Assembly: GCF_031128465.2 (NCBI RefSeq)
Contig: NZ_CP155618.1
Span: 3,214,501 to 3,278,500, forward strand
Direction: 5' to 3'
Source of the DNA: Mariniflexile litorale
Lineage (GTDB): Bacteria; Bacteroidota; Bacteroidia; Flavobacteriales; Flavobacteriaceae
DNA length: 64,000 nucleotides
The notes under the pieces are model-generated. The model was not told the origin of the DNA, did no database searches, and saw only the letters and a list, made by a program, of their open reading frames with translations. Made by a program: the position numbers and the translations under genes. Shown piece by piece: positions 63,201-64,000 of the stretch (positions are counted from its first letter, which is position 1; each line of letters starts with the position of its first letter).

Positions 63201-63554
63201 ATGAATACTTTAATCGAAAACATAAGCGCCGTAAACGATTTAATCCTTCAAGGTAAGGGTTTAGAAGCTTTTGATATTTATTACCATGACTTAGTGGTGA
63301 TGCAAGAAAATGATAACGAAGTATTTGTTGGTAAAGACATAAATAGAAAGCGAGAAGAAGCTTTTTTTGCCGGGATAACCGAATTTAGATGTGCAAAACC
63401 ACTAAAAGTAACCGTGGGTGAAAAAACAACGATGGTAGAATGGCAATTTGATTTTACACATAAAGACTTGGGGTGTAAAAATTATACACAAGTAGCTGTT
63501 CAAGAATGGCAAGATGGGAAAATTATAAAAGAAAAATTATATAACGGATTATAA
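63201..63554 (+). CDS. SnoaL-like/NTF2-fold protein
   Basis: This 117-residue protein has the cone-shaped NTF2/SnoaL-like fold: an N-terminal helix (LIENISAVNDLILQGKGLEAF), the YHDLVVMQENDNEVFVG segment and strands ending WQDGKIIKEKLYNG. No clear catalytic set is seen. It may bind or protect a small molecule. Crp regulator, SnoaL-like and YceI genes lie in a row, which suggests a small shared regulon. Confidence 0.78.
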   Translation: MNTLIENISAVNDLILQGKGLEAFDIYYHDLVVMQENDNEVFVGKDINRKREEAFFAGITEFRCAKPLKVTVGEKTTMVEWQFDFTHKDLGCKNYTQVAVQEWQDGKIIKEKLYNGL

Positions 63555-63573
63555 ACAATAACAAAACAATAAC

Positions 63574-64000
63574 ATGATGAAAAAAACAATTAAAAATTTA
63601 GCAATCGTAGCTTTAGTAGCATTTACAACATTCTCTTTCACAAATAGAGTTGGTGATAAAAAAGAGATTAAAACAGACAAAAGTAAATTAGTTTGGAAAG
63701 GGTATAAAGTAACTGGATCTCACGAAGGTACCATCGCTATTAAATCGGGTTCTTTAACGTTTGATGATAGTAAACTAGTTGGTGGCGAATTTGTAATTGA
63801 CATGACTACAATTGGTTCAACAGATTTACAAGGTGAATATAAGGGAAAACTTGATGGGCATTTAAAATCGGATGATTTCTTTGGTGTTGAAAAGCATCCA
63901 ACAGCAAAATTAATATTTACTAAAGTAACTGCTTCTGGAAAAAATGCTTACGCTGTTACTGGCGATTTAACTATTAAAGGAAAAACAAATCCGGTAACTT
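63574..64000 (+). CDS. YceI-family periplasmic lipid-binding protein, 5' part
   Basis: The ATG at 63574 follows the SnoaL-like stop by 19 bp, and the frame is still open at the right edge. A signal peptide (KNLAIVALVAFTTFSFT) precedes the YceI lipocalin-like barrel: KSKLVWKGYKVTGSHEGT, GGEFVIDMTTI, GHLKSDDFFGVEKHPTA and the closing GDLTIKGKTNPV. YceI proteins bind isoprenoid quinones or similar lipids. About 142 codons are visible of a usual ~180-190. Confidence 0.9.
   Translation, partial: MMKKTIKNLAIVALVAFTTFSFTNRVGDKKEIKTDKSKLVWKGYKVTGSHEGTIAIKSGSLTFDDSKLVGGEFVIDMTTIGSTDLQGEYKGKLDGHLKSDDFFGVEKHPTAKLIFTKVTASGKNAYAVTGDLTIKGKTNPVT

Overview
The window looks like a chromosomal segment of a marine-type member of the Flavobacteriaceae (Bacteroidota). 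The DNA is AT-rich. Many genes are preceded by the Bacteroidota -7 promoter element TAnnTTTG. There are lipobox signal peptides, a type IX secretion (T9SS) C-terminal sorting domain, a formylglycine sulfatase inside a glycan locus, and gene pairs (DUF6452/DUF6048, DUF6495) that I know from flavobacteria. I cannot name the species.

Positions 1-18117 hold most of a polysaccharide utilization locus (PUL) on the + strand. A LamG-fold protein cut by the left edge is followed by a strong hairpin. Then come two tandem GH144-like lipoproteins (probable endo-beta-1,2-glucanases), a secreted esterase/peptidase-like hydrolase, a GH3 beta-glucosidase, a SusB-type GH97, a GH43-like enzyme with a discoidin domain, a second GH3 broken by a one-base frameshift in an A7 run, a GH2 with a malectin-like tail, an S1 sulfatase and a secreted EEP-family phosphodiesterase. 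Gaps are 0-67 bp, so this reads as one operon. GH144 plus GH3 points to beta-1,2-glucan (sophorooligosaccharides); the remaining enzymes imply a substituted or mixed substrate. SusC/SusD transporters are not in view and are probably to the left.

Positions 18300-36700 are mostly core genes: purA, a Fur-family regulator, spoT and rdgB on the - strand; then a very large membrane histidine kinase with about eleven PAS domains and its single-domain receiver; hpf, rlmH, nadC, a YihY/BrkB membrane protein, priA, a LytTR response regulator, and the rpsF-rpsR-rplI ribosomal operon.

Positions 36800-51060 hold a DUF6495-like gene, a flavobacterial interspersed repeat, hisS, a 1575-residue T9SS cargo protein, the agmatine-to-putrescine pair aguA/aguB, the DUF6048/DUF6452 envelope pair, rlmD, rocD and a decayed IS1182-type transposase.

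Positions 51070-64000 hold a large secreted zinc metalloprotease, a Gfo/Idh/MocA oxidoreductase, a second interspersed repeat, yebC, a pterin dehydratase, an epimerase, gcvT, an ABC exporter, a DinB-like protein, an MFS exporter, an FKBP lipoprotein, a Crp/Fnr regulator, a SnoaL-like protein and a YceI protein cut by the right edge. I saw no rRNA or tRNA gene, CRISPR array or prophage. The most noteworthy signals are the PUL with its frameshifted GH3, the 11-PAS kinase with near-identical internal repeats, a 24-nt perfect palindrome, probable leaderless promoters, and the interspersed repeats.
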